The notes under the pieces: model-generated
What the model was told of the DNA's origin: nothing
Database searches by the model: none
The model's input: the letters and a program-made list of their open reading frames with translations, nothing else
Translations under genes and position numbers: made by a program
Source: an uncultured Erysipelotrichaceae bacterium
GTDB lineage: Bacteria; Bacillota_I; Bacilli_A; RF39; UBA660
DNA: 10,103 bases
Assembly: GCA_902766545.1 (NCBI GenBank)
Contig: CACXEC010000098.1
Location: 1-10,103, forward strand
Reading direction: 5' to 3'
Shown here: in pieces, positions 1 to 6,678 of the stretch
Layout: each line of letters begins with the position of its first letter
How positions within the stretch are numbered: the stretch's first letter is position 1

Positions 1-819
1 ACATCCTGCATCAGTTAATTTATTAAATAAAGATTCTAAATGATCTTTTTGTACTCCACTTATAGTTAATGAATTACCAAGTAAAGCTCCCATAATAATA
101 TAAGTACCAGCTTCTATTCTATCAGGAATAACTTCTATTTCACCGTCATGAAGTTCATTTACTCCTTCAATAGTAATTTCACTAGTTCCAGCACCATTAA
201 TTTTTGCTCCCATTGAGTTTAAAAAATCAGCTATATTTACAATTTCTGGTTCCTTGGCAGCATTATGAATATGAGTAATGCCCTTTGCTTTAACGGCAGC
301 AAACATAATATTAATAGTTGCCCCTACAGATGCAATATCTAAAAATATTTCATTTCCAACTAAATCATTGCCAGTTATTATATATGTTTTTTCATCATCT
401 TCAATTTGGACATTAGCCCCCAATTTCTCAAAGCCATTAATATGAAAATTTATTGGCCTTGCACCTATTGTACATCCACCAGGATAAGATATTTTAGCAT
501 AACCATATTTAGACAACAACACTCCCATAAAATAATAAGATGCACGCATTTTGGAAGCATAATGTGTATCTATTTCATGATTAACTGCATTTTTATTATC
601 AATATATAAAGTATCATCAACAAGTTTAATATCAGATCCCAGCATTTCCATCATTTCAATAAGCAATCTAACATCACTAATATTTGGAACATTTTTTATT
701 ATACATTTACCATTAGTAAGCATTGCAGCAGGTATTAAAGCAACAACACTGTTTTTTGCTCCACTTATTTTAATTTTTCCTGATAACTCTTTTCTTCCTT
801 CAATAATTAATTTTTTCAT
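1..819 (-). CDS. murA: UDP-N-acetylglucosamine 1-carboxyvinyltransferase (MurA), C-terminal part cut by window edge
   Basis: MurA transfers enolpyruvate from phosphoenolpyruvate to UDP-N-acetylglucosamine in the cytoplasm, the first committed step of peptidoglycan synthesis. My translation of the reverse strand from the ATG at 819 stays open for 273 codons to the left edge; the family is usually about 420 residues, so roughly the last third is missing. The substrate-binding Lys-Asn pair is visible at residues 22-23 (SGAKN) and the catalytic cysteine at residue 116 in PGGCTIGARP. A cysteine there is the form normally sensitive to fosfomycin. A good ribosome binding site (AGAAAGGAAA) precedes the ATG, and a consensus-like promoter lies in the 71-base gap after mntP. 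Low-GC Bacillota often carry two MurA paralogues; I cannot tell which this is. Identification is secure. Confidence 0.96.
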   Translation of the reverse strand, partial: MKKLIIEGRKELSGKIKISGAKNSVVALIPAAMLTNGKCIIKNVPNISDVRLLIEMMEMLGSDIKLVDDTLYIDNKNAVNHEIDTHYASKMRASYYFMGVLLSKYGYAKISYPGGCTIGARPINFHINGFEKLGANVQIEDDEKTYIITGNDLVGNEIFLDIASVGATINIMFAAVKAKGITHIHNAAKEPEIVNIADFLNSMGAKINGAGTSEITIEGVNELHDGEIEVIPDRIEAGTYIIMGALLGNSLTISGVQKDHLESLFNKLTDAGC

Positions 820-860
820 AAAATTTCCTTTCTATAATCAAAATAGACTTCTTCATTATT

Positions 861-889
861 AATATATATTCATTTTAATAGTAAGTCAA
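861..889 (-). promoter_or_regulatory. Probable sigma-A promoter of murA
   Basis: On the minus strand TTGACT (889-884) is followed by a 17-base spacer and TATATT (866-861), each one base away from the vegetative consensus. Transcription would start near 853, giving a leader of about 35 bases before the murA ATG at 819. The -35 box begins one base after the mntP stop codon, so murA can be transcribed independently of the upstream operon. No strong hairpin terminator separates mntP from this promoter, so read-through is also possible. Confidence 0.72.
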
Positions 890-890
890 T

Positions 891-1427
891 TTAATGCCAT
901 AAAACTTGACAAAGATTTACAACCGAAATAAAGCTTAAAATAATTATAGCTAAAATAATTGCCTTATCTTTCAAATATTTTATTGAATAATTGCCAATTA
1001 ATAGTCCTATATATGTAATTGTACTACTACACAGAGAAAAAACTATAAAAGAAAGGATATAATGATTAGTTAAACCTTGTAAACATAATCCAACTGAAAA
1101 ACTATCGATACTTACACTAAAAGAAAATAAAAATAAAGAAAAAAAATTAGTAATTATTGATGATTTGTTATTATTTTTTTCCTTGTACATTAAATATGCC
1201 AAATATAAAAAAACAATTGAAACAATTATTTTAATATTTAAATTGAAGATTTTAAATATTTCATTTCCTAATAATAATCCTAAGGCAGGCATTATAAAAT
1301 GCATTATACCTACCATTATTGGTAATATTACTTTTTTTGATGAACTTATATTGTTAAGTCCAATACTTAAAGCCAGAGAAAATGCATCCATACTAAGAGC
1401 TATTCCAACTAAAAAAATACTTAACAT
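891..1427 (-). CDS. mntP: Putative manganese efflux pump MntP
   Basis: A 178-residue, very hydrophobic membrane protein with about six predicted transmembrane segments, close to the usual MntP length of about 185. It shows the internal duplication of the family: SMDAF near the N-terminus (Asp14) and SIDSF in the second half (Asp108), the acidic membrane residues expected in the metal path. The stretch GIMHFIMPALGLLLG (40-54) resembles the B. subtilis YwlD/MntP protein as I recall it. The family exports Mn(II) to prevent manganese toxicity. The start at 1427 follows a strong AGGGAGGA ribosome binding site and sits 22 bases after spoIIR, so it is probably cotranscribed. No manganese riboswitch can be fitted into that gap. 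The related sporulation protein YtaF is an alternative, but the length and the spoIIR neighbourhood favour MntP. Confidence 0.88.
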   Translation of the reverse strand: MLSIFLVGIALSMDAFSLALSIGLNNISSSKKVILPIMVGIMHFIMPALGLLLGNEIFKIFNLNIKIIVSIVFLYLAYLMYKEKNNNKSSIITNFFSLFLFSFSVSIDSFSVGLCLQGLTNHYILSFIVFSLCSSTITYIGLLIGNYSIKYLKDKAIILAIIILSFISVVNLCQVLWH

Positions 1428-1449
1428 AGTTCCTCCCTAGTTAAGTATA

Positions 1450-1965
1450 TTATTTTAATTCATCTATTATTCTTGAAACAAAAAATCTATATTCAACATC
1501 AGTAGTAGTCTTATTATCTTCGATTAAACATAATGGTGGAAATAAAACACACCACCAGTTACTTCCCTTACCATTACCAAGTGTAATAACTAATGAATCA
1601 TAAATTCCCTCATTATATACCACACCTTTATATACTTTAGACGGAAAATAATTTTGACCATAATCTATTTTGTAATTATTTGAATTTAAGAATTTTGCAA
1701 CTTTAATGTTTAAATCATCTAAGTTATTAACAATAATTTCATCAACTTCTTCTTTAGATTGAGCATCTTTAATCAAATCAAATAAGTAATTTTCAAGATA
1801 ATCTTTTAAATTTAATTTGCTAATAATATCAAATTCAGAATTACTGTTACTAATTACCCTCAATCTTATAGAATCAGAAGGTATTATTACTTCCTTTTCA
1901 TTATTATATTTTTTAATTACTAAACTAACAATTATTATAAAAATAACTATTAACCAGTTTTTCAA
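1450..1965 (-). CDS. spoIIR: Stage II sporulation protein R (SpoIIR), TTG start
   Basis: SpoIIR is made in the forespore, secreted across the septum, and triggers SpoIIGA in the mother cell membrane to process pro-sigma-E. The 171-residue product has a lysine-containing N-terminus and one hydrophobic segment (residues 4-17), a signal peptide or anchor. It then shows RLRVISNSNS (34-43), FPSKVYKG (107-114) and the highly characteristic GNGKGSNWWCVLFPPLC (130-146). It is shorter than the B. subtilis protein (about 224 residues), mainly at the C-terminus. The start is TTG (1965-1963): an in-frame TAG lies nine bases upstream, and no ATG follows for many codons. The ribosome binding site lies in the 3' arm of a small hairpin. 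The neighbours prmC and prfA match the B. subtilis arrangement. Presence of this gene implies sporulation or a remnant of it. Confidence 0.93.
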   Translation of the reverse strand: MKNWLIVIFIIIVSLVIKKYNNEKEVIIPSDSIRLRVISNSNSEFDIISKLNLKDYLENYLFDLIKDAQSKEEVDEIIVNNLDDLNIKVAKFLNSNNYKIDYGQNYFPSKVYKGVVYNEGIYDSLVITLGNGKGSNWWCVLFPPLCLIEDNKTTTDVEYRFFVSRIIDELK

Positions 1966-1967
1966 AT

Positions 1968-2007
1968 AAAAACACTACCTTTCACAATTTATATGGGTAG
2001 TATTATT
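1968..2007 (-). promoter_or_regulatory. Hairpin enclosing the spoIIR ribosome binding site; possible weak terminator
   Basis: In the 47-base gap between prmC and spoIIR the minus-strand RNA contains ACTACC (2001-1996) and GGTAGT (1979-1974), a 6-bp stem with a 16-base loop. It can be lengthened by a U-G pair and some A-U pairs to about 2007/1968. The 3' arm contains the AAAGGTAG that serves as the spoIIR Shine-Dalgarno region. It is followed by GTTTTTAT directly before the TTG start. The structure could hide the ribosome binding site from read-through transcripts of rpoE-prfA-prmC, or act as a weak intrinsic terminator. Pairing is seen directly; function is inferred. Confidence 0.45.
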
Positions 2008-2012
2008 ATTTT

Positions 2013-2738
2013 TTAATCATTCATTATAAATAAAAATCTATCTTTATTTGCTAAATCTTTTTCTATAATTATTTGTTCATTAGGAAAGAAATCATGTGCC
2101 AACTTATACAAATTTACACTTTCATCTTCATCTATTTCAAATGCCATCAAATATTGAGGATTTATTATCTTTTTAGCAAGTTTAAAGATTTGTTCATAAT
2201 ATTTTAATGGATTTCCACTAACGTATATGGCATTATAAGGCTCATATTCTATTTTAGGATCGCATATACTACCTGTTGGAATATAAGGTGGATTACTTAT
2301 AATAACATCGTATTTTTCTGATGTATCAAACTTAAATATATCACTTAAAATAAAGTTAATATTTACTTTGTTTAGTTTTGCATTTTCCTTTGCAAGTTTT
2401 AATGCATCACTACTAATATCAAGTGCTGATACACTTAATGATTCTATTATCTTTTTTAGCGCTATACAAATACATCCTGATCCGGTTCCTATATCTATAA
2501 CTTTTGCGTTTAATAATTTTTTTTCTTTTATATAGTTGACTGTCTTTTCAACTAATGTTTCAGTTTCAAATCTAGGAATCAAAACACTTTCATTAACTTT
2601 TATCTGATAGCCATAAAAATCTACGTATCCAATTAGGTATTGTATAGGATAATTATTATTTATTTTATCAATTATTGGATCAAGATTATCATATTTTTGT
2701 TTCAAAAGATCTAAATCAGTTTTTGAAATATTATTCAT
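2013..2738 (-). CDS. prmC: Peptide chain release factor N5-glutamine methyltransferase (PrmC)
   Basis: PrmC uses S-adenosylmethionine to methylate the glutamine of the GGQ motif in release factors, which speeds peptide release. The 241-residue protein has IPRFETE (54-60), the SAM-binding VIDIGTGSGCI (80-90) and the catalytic ISNPPYIP (147-154) that holds the target glutamine. The C-terminal DLANKDRF (228-235) also fits the family. Its substrate gene prfA lies immediately upstream: the prmC ATG is inside the prfA end, overlapping by eight bases (ATGAATAA), with AGAAGGAA only two bases before the start, so translational coupling is likely. The protein is about 35-45 residues shorter than typical members because the N-terminal helical domain is reduced (the YPIQYLIG motif begins at residue 30). 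No upstream start in this frame would restore it without deep overlap with prfA. Confidence 0.95.
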   Translation of the reverse strand: MNNISKTDLDLLKQKYDNLDPIIDKINNNYPIQYLIGYVDFYGYQIKVNESVLIPRFETETLVEKTVNYIKEKKLLNAKVIDIGTGSGCICIALKKIIESLSVSALDISSDALKLAKENAKLNKVNINFILSDIFKFDTSEKYDVIISNPPYIPTGSICDPKIEYEPYNAIYVSGNPLKYYEQIFKLAKKIINPQYLMAFEIDEDESVNLYKLAHDFFPNEQIIIEKDLANKDRFLFIMND

Positions 2739-3789
2739 TTCCTTCTAATTTTCTTCTTTGATCTTCGGTAATTAACGCATCAATTATGGGATCAAGATTT
2801 CCTTCCATTACTCTATCTAGCTCCATAATACTAAAATTAATTCGATGATCAGTTACTCTATTTTGTGGATAATTATAAGTTCTAATTTTCTCTGATCTAT
2901 CTCCAGAACCGATAGAATTTTTTCTTGTCGAATCTATTTCCTTATTTTGTTGCTGTTGTAAACTATCATATATACGTGATTTTAATACAACCATGGCACG
3001 TTCCTTATTTTTAATTTGACTTCTTTCATTTTGACAAGTAACAACTATTCCCGTTGGTATATGCGTAATTCTTACTGCAGAATCTGTTGTATTTACGCCT
3101 TGACCACCCTTACCAGATGAACGATATACATCCACTCTTATATCATCAGGATTAATTTCAACTTCAACATCTTCAACTTCAGGCATAATTAAAACTGTTG
3201 CCGTTGATGTGTGAATACGTCCTTGTGTTTCAGTCTCAGGTACTCTTTGAACGCGATGAACACCACTTTCAAATTTTAATTTTGAGTATACATTTTTCCC
3301 TTTAATTGAACATTCAATTTGAGAAAAACCTCCACTAGTTCCTTCAACATCGTGATTAACTTCTATTATCCATCCATTTTTCTCAGCATATTTATTGTAC
3401 ATTCTAAATAAATCACCAGCAAAAATATTTGCTTCGTCTCCACCAGCAGCACCACGAATTTCCATAATAATATCTTTTCCATCATTTTCATCTTTTGGAA
3501 GTAATAATATTTCAATTTCTTTAGTTAATTTTTCAAGATCATTATTTTTAATTGTTAACTCTTCACTTGCTATTTCGTGCATTTCTGGATCATTAACTAG
3601 ACCTTTTAATTCTTTAATATCATTATTTAACTTAATAAATTCTTCATATTTAAAAACAACATCTTCAATAGATCCTTTTTCTTTAGAAAGCTTTTTTTGC
3701 ACATTAAAATCACTTAAAACTTCTGGTTTTAACAATTCTTCATTTATCTCATTATATCTTTGTCTTAATAATTCTAATCTTTCTATCAT
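2731..3789 (-). CDS. prfA: Peptide chain release factor 1 (RF1)
   Basis: RF1 recognises UAA and UAG in the ribosomal A site and triggers hydrolysis of peptidyl-tRNA. The 352-residue length is normal. The catalytic GGQ lies at residues 228-230 within SSGKGGQGVNTTDSAVRIT, and Gln230 is the PrmC target. The stop-codon reading tripeptide is Pro-Glu-Thr (184-186) in HRVQRVPETETQGRIHTS; position and context mark RF1 rather than RF2 (which has SPF). The coiled N-terminal domain (about 1-95) is present. The ATG at 3789 is preceded by GAAAGGA at good spacing, 32 bases after the rpoE stop, with no convincing terminator between. Every stop codon visible in the window is TAA or TAG, the codons RF1 reads. 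Confidence 0.98.
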   Translation of the reverse strand: MIERLELLRQRYNEINEELLKPEVLSDFNVQKKLSKEKGSIEDVVFKYEEFIKLNNDIKELKGLVNDPEMHEIASEELTIKNNDLEKLTKEIEILLLPKDENDGKDIIMEIRGAAGGDEANIFAGDLFRMYNKYAEKNGWIIEVNHDVEGTSGGFSQIECSIKGKNVYSKLKFESGVHRVQRVPETETQGRIHTSTATVLIMPEVEDVEVEINPDDIRVDVYRSSGKGGQGVNTTDSAVRITHIPTGIVVTCQNERSQIKNKERAMVVLKSRIYDSLQQQQNKEIDSTRKNSIGSGDRSEKIRTYNYPQNRVTDHRINFSIMELDRVMEGNLDPIIDALITEDQRRKLEGNE

Positions 3790-3821
3790 TTATAAATCCT
3801 TTCTATTAAAGAAAAAGAAGA

Positions 3822-4250
3822 CTATAACATATCAGACTCAATTTCTTCATTATCGTCAAGAATAACTAAATCTTGAAGATCATCATCACTATCATCATCA
3901 GCATTTGCATCTTCTTCATAATTATCCTCTTCAATGTCATTCTCAAATTCATTATCGTCTGATATTATCTCATAGTCATCTTCATCATCTTCAACAATAA
4001 CTTTTGTACTATGGTTTATCTTTAAATCACAAAAACCACCATCTAACATAATAAAACGTTTATCAGTAATTATTACTTCAAAAAAATTACCAATATTATT
4101 TGCATAATCTTCTTCAGACTGCCCCATTAGTTCAATAACTTTTTTAAATAATTCTTGTATCTTAACTTTTTTATTTTTATCTTTTAATATTAAATATGCA
4201 ACATCACCATATGATAAAGTTTCTTTTTCTTCTTCTGTTAATTTTACCAT
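3822..4250 (-). CDS. rpoE: DNA-directed RNA polymerase delta subunit
   Basis: Delta binds RNA polymerase, promotes recycling, and increases sensitivity to initiating nucleotide concentration; it is characteristic of Bacilli. The 142-residue protein has the expected two-part build. An N-terminal HARE-type winged-helix domain covers about 1-82, with SYGDVAYLILKD (13-24) and DKRFIMLDGGFCDLK (63-77). A disordered tail (about 86-142) consists mostly of Asp and Glu and mimics nucleic acid. The usual Trp of the GxWDL motif is Phe-Cys here (GGFCDL). The tail lacks the short basic stretch that precedes the acidic run in B. subtilis delta, as far as I recall; only Lys83 stands there. The ATG follows a near-perfect AAAGGAGG seven bases upstream. 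A strong promoter lies in the 121-base upstream gap, and rpoE is probably first in rpoE-prfA-prmC-spoIIR-mntP. Confidence 0.94.
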   Translation of the reverse strand: MVKLTEEEKETLSYGDVAYLILKDKNKKVKIQELFKKVIELMGQSEEDYANNIGNFFEVIITDKRFIMLDGGFCDLKINHSTKVIVEDDEDDYEIISDDNEFENDIEEDNYEEDANADDDSDDDLQDLVILDDNEEIESDML

Positions 4251-4257
4251 TTATAAT

Positions 4258-4265
4258 CCTCCTTT
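4258..4265 (-). promoter_or_regulatory. Near-perfect Shine-Dalgarno site of rpoE
   Basis: AAAGGAGG on the minus strand, seven bases before the ATG at 4250. It is the longest match to the 16S rRNA tail in the window. It fixes the rpoE start and suggests high translation. Confidence 0.8.
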
Positions 4266-4271
4266 AAAACC

Positions 4272-4300
4272 ATTATATGTTCAATTAATTATCATGTTCA
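4272..4300 (-). repeat. Imperfect tandem repeat TGAACAT(G)ATAAT in the rpoE leader
   Basis: Two near-identical units lie head to tail on the minus strand. TGAACATGATAAT occupies 4300-4288 and TGAACATATAAT occupies 4283-4272. They differ by one inserted G and start 17 bases apart. They sit inside the rpoE 5' leader, between the promoter at 4348-4321 and the Shine-Dalgarno sequence at 4265-4258. The upstream unit supplies TGAACA and the downstream one TATAAT with a 17-base spacer, so together they also read as a weaker second promoter starting near 4265. Whether this is an operator, a second promoter or chance in AT-rich DNA is open. Confidence 0.4.
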
Positions 4301-4320
4301 TGGCTTTTTAAACATACATA

Positions 4321-4348
4321 ATTTTATCATATTAATTAGCAATGTCAA
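4321..4348 (-). promoter_or_regulatory. Strong extended -10 promoter of the rpoE-prfA-prmC operon
   Basis: On the minus strand a perfect TTGACA (4348-4343) is followed by a 16-base spacer and TAAAAT (4326-4321), with a TG one base before the -10 box (TGATAAAAT). That makes a vegetative promoter with an extended -10. Transcription would begin near 4314, giving a leader of about 64 bases before the rpoE ATG at 4250. The promoter starts 23 bases after the stop of the small gene at 4372-4695. Confidence 0.75.
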
Positions 4349-4371
4349 TAATTAAATAACATATAAAAATA

Positions 4372-4695
4372 TTATTTAAAATTTAATGAAATTTCTAATA
4401 TATTTTCACTTTCATTATCACTATCTATAGAATATATAATTACATGTTTTTTAGAAGTAATGTCTTTCTTTTTTACATTTATACCTAAAGGTAAAATAAA
4501 ATTTTTTTCTTTTAATTCAACTGTTGCTTCTTCATTATTAAAATCTAAAGTATATTTATAATCACTATTTTCCCTTATTAAAGAATAGTTTTTCAAATTA
4601 TAAAAAATATCATCGAATTTAATACAATCACCATCAGGAACTCCTTCTTTTTCAAAGACTAAGGATTTATTTTTATATAACATAATTTTAAACAT
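4372..4695 (-). CDS. Small protein, possible DUF1934 (YwiB-like) beta-barrel
   Basis: A 107-residue cytoplasmic protein with no signal or membrane segment, built of alternating hydrophobic and charged residues as in beta strands. The C-terminal half (LPLGINVKKKDI, residues 70-81, then HVIIYSIDSDNESENILEI) resembles the end of DUF1934/YwiB proteins, where a strand pair leads to an I-x-Y strand and a final strand. These proteins are usually about 140 residues, so this one would be short. Context helps: in Listeria and relatives, as I recall, ywiB lies close to rpoE, separated by argS. Here argS would be missing and rpoE follows after 121 bases. The start at 4695 has GAGATGAT in front, seven of eight bases matching GAGGTGAT. 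A second ATG four codons in (4683) is possible. The gene is probably real; the family assignment is tentative. Confidence 0.6.
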   Translation of the reverse strand: MFKIMLYKNKSLVFEKEGVPDGDCIKFDDIFYNLKNYSLIRENSDYKYTLDFNNEEATVELKEKNFILPLGINVKKKDITSKKHVIIYSIDSDNESENILEISLNFK

Positions 4696-4713
4696 AATAT
4701 CATCTCGAACAAT

Positions 4714-4722
4714 ATTCTAGCA
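4714..4722 (-). promoter_or_regulatory. Possible extended -10 element of the DUF1934-like gene
   Basis: On the minus strand TGCTAGAAT (4722-4714) reads as TG-n-TAGAAT, an extended -10 box one base from consensus. It lies in the 66-base gap between the divergent small gene and the PBP gene. I find no good -35 at 16-18 bases. The leader would be only about 12 bases. For the PBP gene on the plus strand I see no convincing promoter in this gap. Confidence 0.35.
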
Positions 4723-4761
4723 TATTTATTTTAACTAAATCCATAATAATAAAGATGAAAT

Positions 4762-6678
4762 ATGAAAAAAATAAGAATTATTTATAAATTAATCCTATTT
4801 TTAACTATATGTTTTACAATTCTATTAACTAGTTTATATATATATGCTTATTTATCACCTAAAATAATTTTAAATTCTGCAAATGCAATCTATTTATATG
4901 ATCAAAATGAAGAATTAATATTCCAATCTAACAATAATAACAGTTGGGTAAAATTAGATGAAATTAACGATAATATAAAATATGCGACTATTAGTATTGA
5001 AGATAAAAATTTTTATAAACATCATGGATTTGATTACTTAAGAATACTAAAAGCTATTTACTTAAATATTAAAAATAAAGCAATAGTACAGGGAGCATCT
5101 ACTATTAGTCAACAATATGTTAAAAATTTATATTTAAATTTTGATAAAACTTGGAAAAGAAAAATAGAAGAAGCTTTTTTAACATTAAAATTAGAAGTTC
5201 ATTATAATAAAAATGATATATTAGAAGGATATTTAAATACCATAAACTATGGTCAAGGAAACTATGGAATTGAAAATGCTAGTGAGTATTATTTCAATAA
5301 AAAAGCCAGTGATCTATCTATAGAAGAAGCCATTATGCTGGCGGGTATTCCAAGAAGCCCAGAAAATAATAATCCCGTAAGTAATTATGACAATTGTATT
5401 AAAAGAGCAAAAATGGTTGCAAAAGCAATGTTAAATAACAAATATATAAGTCAAGAAGAGTATAATAATCTTTTTAAAACAACAATACCAATTTATGGAA
5501 AAAAAGAAAAAAATAATTTACAGACACTTATGTATTATCATGATGCAGTAATAGAAGAACTAAATTCAATAACGAATATTCCAAATTCCTTAATTAAATT
5601 AGGTGGAATTAAAATATATACAACTTATAATCAAAATGTCCAAGAATCTCTTGACAAATCAATTATAAAACACACTAATAATAATGATAATACTGAAATA
5701 GCTAGTATAGTCGTCAATCCAAAAACAGGCGGAATAATGGCACTAGCCGGAGGGGTTAATTATGCAAAAAGCCAATTTAACAGAGTCACGCAATCAAAAA
5801 GACAAGTTGGTTCAACTATAAAGCCCTTCCTTTATTATACCGCCTTAGAAAACAATATGACTGAAAGCTCTACTTTTTTAAGTGAAAAAACTAGTTTCGT
5901 TTTTGCAAATAACCAAATATATTCACCTAAGAATCATTCTGATACATACGGAAATAAAGAAATATCTATGGTAGCAGCTCTAGCTTATTCAGATAATATT
6001 TATGCAGTTAAAACTCATCTTTTTTTAGGAGAAGATGAGCTAGTTAAAACTTTAAAAATGTTAGGTCTTAAAACCAAACTTAATGCAGTTCCATCACTAG
6101 CTTTAGGAGCTCAAGAAATAAATATGTTAGATTATGCCGGAATATACAATGTTTTAGCAAATTATGGTGTAAAAAATGATCTATACTTTATAGAAAAAAT
6201 TGAAGATTCAAATGGAAATCTTCTTTATAAACATCAAAATAATGAAATACAATTATTAGACAAGGATTATGTTTTTATAATTAATGAAATGTTAACTAAT
6301 ACGTACAATTCGACTTTTATAGATTATTTAAATCCGACTGTAATATATTTAAATAGCAAAATATCTCGAAAATACGCACTAAAAAGTGGAACTACTGAAA
6401 ATGATTATTGGATTGTTGGATATAATCCGGATATTTTAATGATGGTATGGGCAGGAAAAGATATGAATGAACCCGTAGATTCTAAATATTCAAAAAATAT
6501 TAAAAATATTTGGTGTGATACAGTAGAAAAATATGAAGAAGATAAAGAACCATCATGGTACGAAATGTCGGATAACATTGTTGGAATACCTTTAGATGCT
6601 GTAACGGGTAAAAAAAGTTTAAATTCTAATAAAACAATCATCTATTACTTTAAAAAAGGTTCCGAGCCACACAATTAA
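4762..6678 (+). CDS. Class A (bifunctional) penicillin-binding protein: glycosyltransferase GT51 plus transpeptidase
   Basis: The enzyme polymerises lipid II into glycan strands and cross-links the peptides outside the membrane. Of 638 residues, about 7-32 form the single membrane anchor. The GT51 domain (about 55-225) shows SIEDKNFYKHHGFD with catalytic Glu80, GASTISQQYVKN (111-122), KRKIEEAF with the second acidic site, ILEGYLN and the YGQGNYGIENAS region. The transpeptidase domain (about 310-600) has the nucleophile motif Ser351-Thr-Ile-Lys354, Ser410-Asp-Asn412 and Lys541-Ser-Gly-Thr544. The last has serine where most class A enzymes have KTG. There is no long C-terminal extension such as a PASTA or FnIII domain. 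It is the only plus-strand gene, convergent with noc. The ATG has only a weak site (AAGATGA) before it. I cannot assign it to a specific PBP (PbpF, PbpG or PonA type). Confidence 0.96.
   Translation: MKKIRIIYKLILFLTICFTILLTSLYIYAYLSPKIILNSANAIYLYDQNEELIFQSNNNNSWVKLDEINDNIKYATISIEDKNFYKHHGFDYLRILKAIYLNIKNKAIVQGASTISQQYVKNLYLNFDKTWKRKIEEAFLTLKLEVHYNKNDILEGYLNTINYGQGNYGIENASEYYFNKKASDLSIEEAIMLAGIPRSPENNNPVSNYDNCIKRAKMVAKAMLNNKYISQEEYNNLFKTTIPIYGKKEKNNLQTLMYYHDAVIEELNSITNIPNSLIKLGGIKIYTTYNQNVQESLDKSIIKHTNNNDNTEIASIVVNPKTGGIMALAGGVNYAKSQFNRVTQSKRQVGSTIKPFLYYTALENNMTESSTFLSEKTSFVFANNQIYSPKNHSDTYGNKEISMVAALAYSDNIYAVKTHLFLGEDELVKTLKMLGLKTKLNAVPSLALGAQEINMLDYAGIYNVLANYGVKNDLYFIEKIEDSNGNLLYKHQNNEIQLLDKDYVFIINEMLTNTYNSTFIDYLNPTVIYLNSKISRKYALKSGTTENDYWIVGYNPDILMMVWAGKDMNEPVDSKYSKNIKNIWCDTVEKYEEDKEPSWYEMSDNIVGIPLDAVTGKKSLNSNKTIIYYFKKGSEPHN

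Noticed and set aside
406..609. Open frame of 67 codons on the plus strand
   Set aside because: It lies entirely opposite murA, whose reverse-strand translation is a clear MurA with catalytic motifs. No ribosome binding site and no recognisable product.
1165..1440. Open frame of 91 codons on the plus strand
   Set aside because: Antisense shadow of mntP; its hydrophobic character mirrors the membrane codons of the real gene.
1428..1449. Manganese (yybP-ykoY) riboswitch ahead of mntP
   Set aside because: The gap from spoIIR is only 22 bases, mostly ribosome binding site, too short for a riboswitch.
3346..3790. Pro-Glu-Thr in RF1 instead of PAT or PVT as an altered stop-codon reading motif
   Set aside because: The middle residue of the PxT motif varies and, as I recall, glutamate is common in Bacillota RF1; the flanking residues are normal.
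3395..3865. Open frame of 156 codons on the plus strand
   Set aside because: Antisense to prfA and running into rpoE. Ser/Asn/Phe-rich composition typical of the reverse of Glu/Lys-rich coding sequence.
4755..4757. ATG seven bases upstream of the PBP start
   Set aside because: It is out of frame with the PBP gene and meets a stop after ten codons.
6405..6641. Open frame of 78 codons on the minus strand
   Set aside because: Antisense to the transpeptidase end of the PBP gene, where the coding frame shows conserved motifs.
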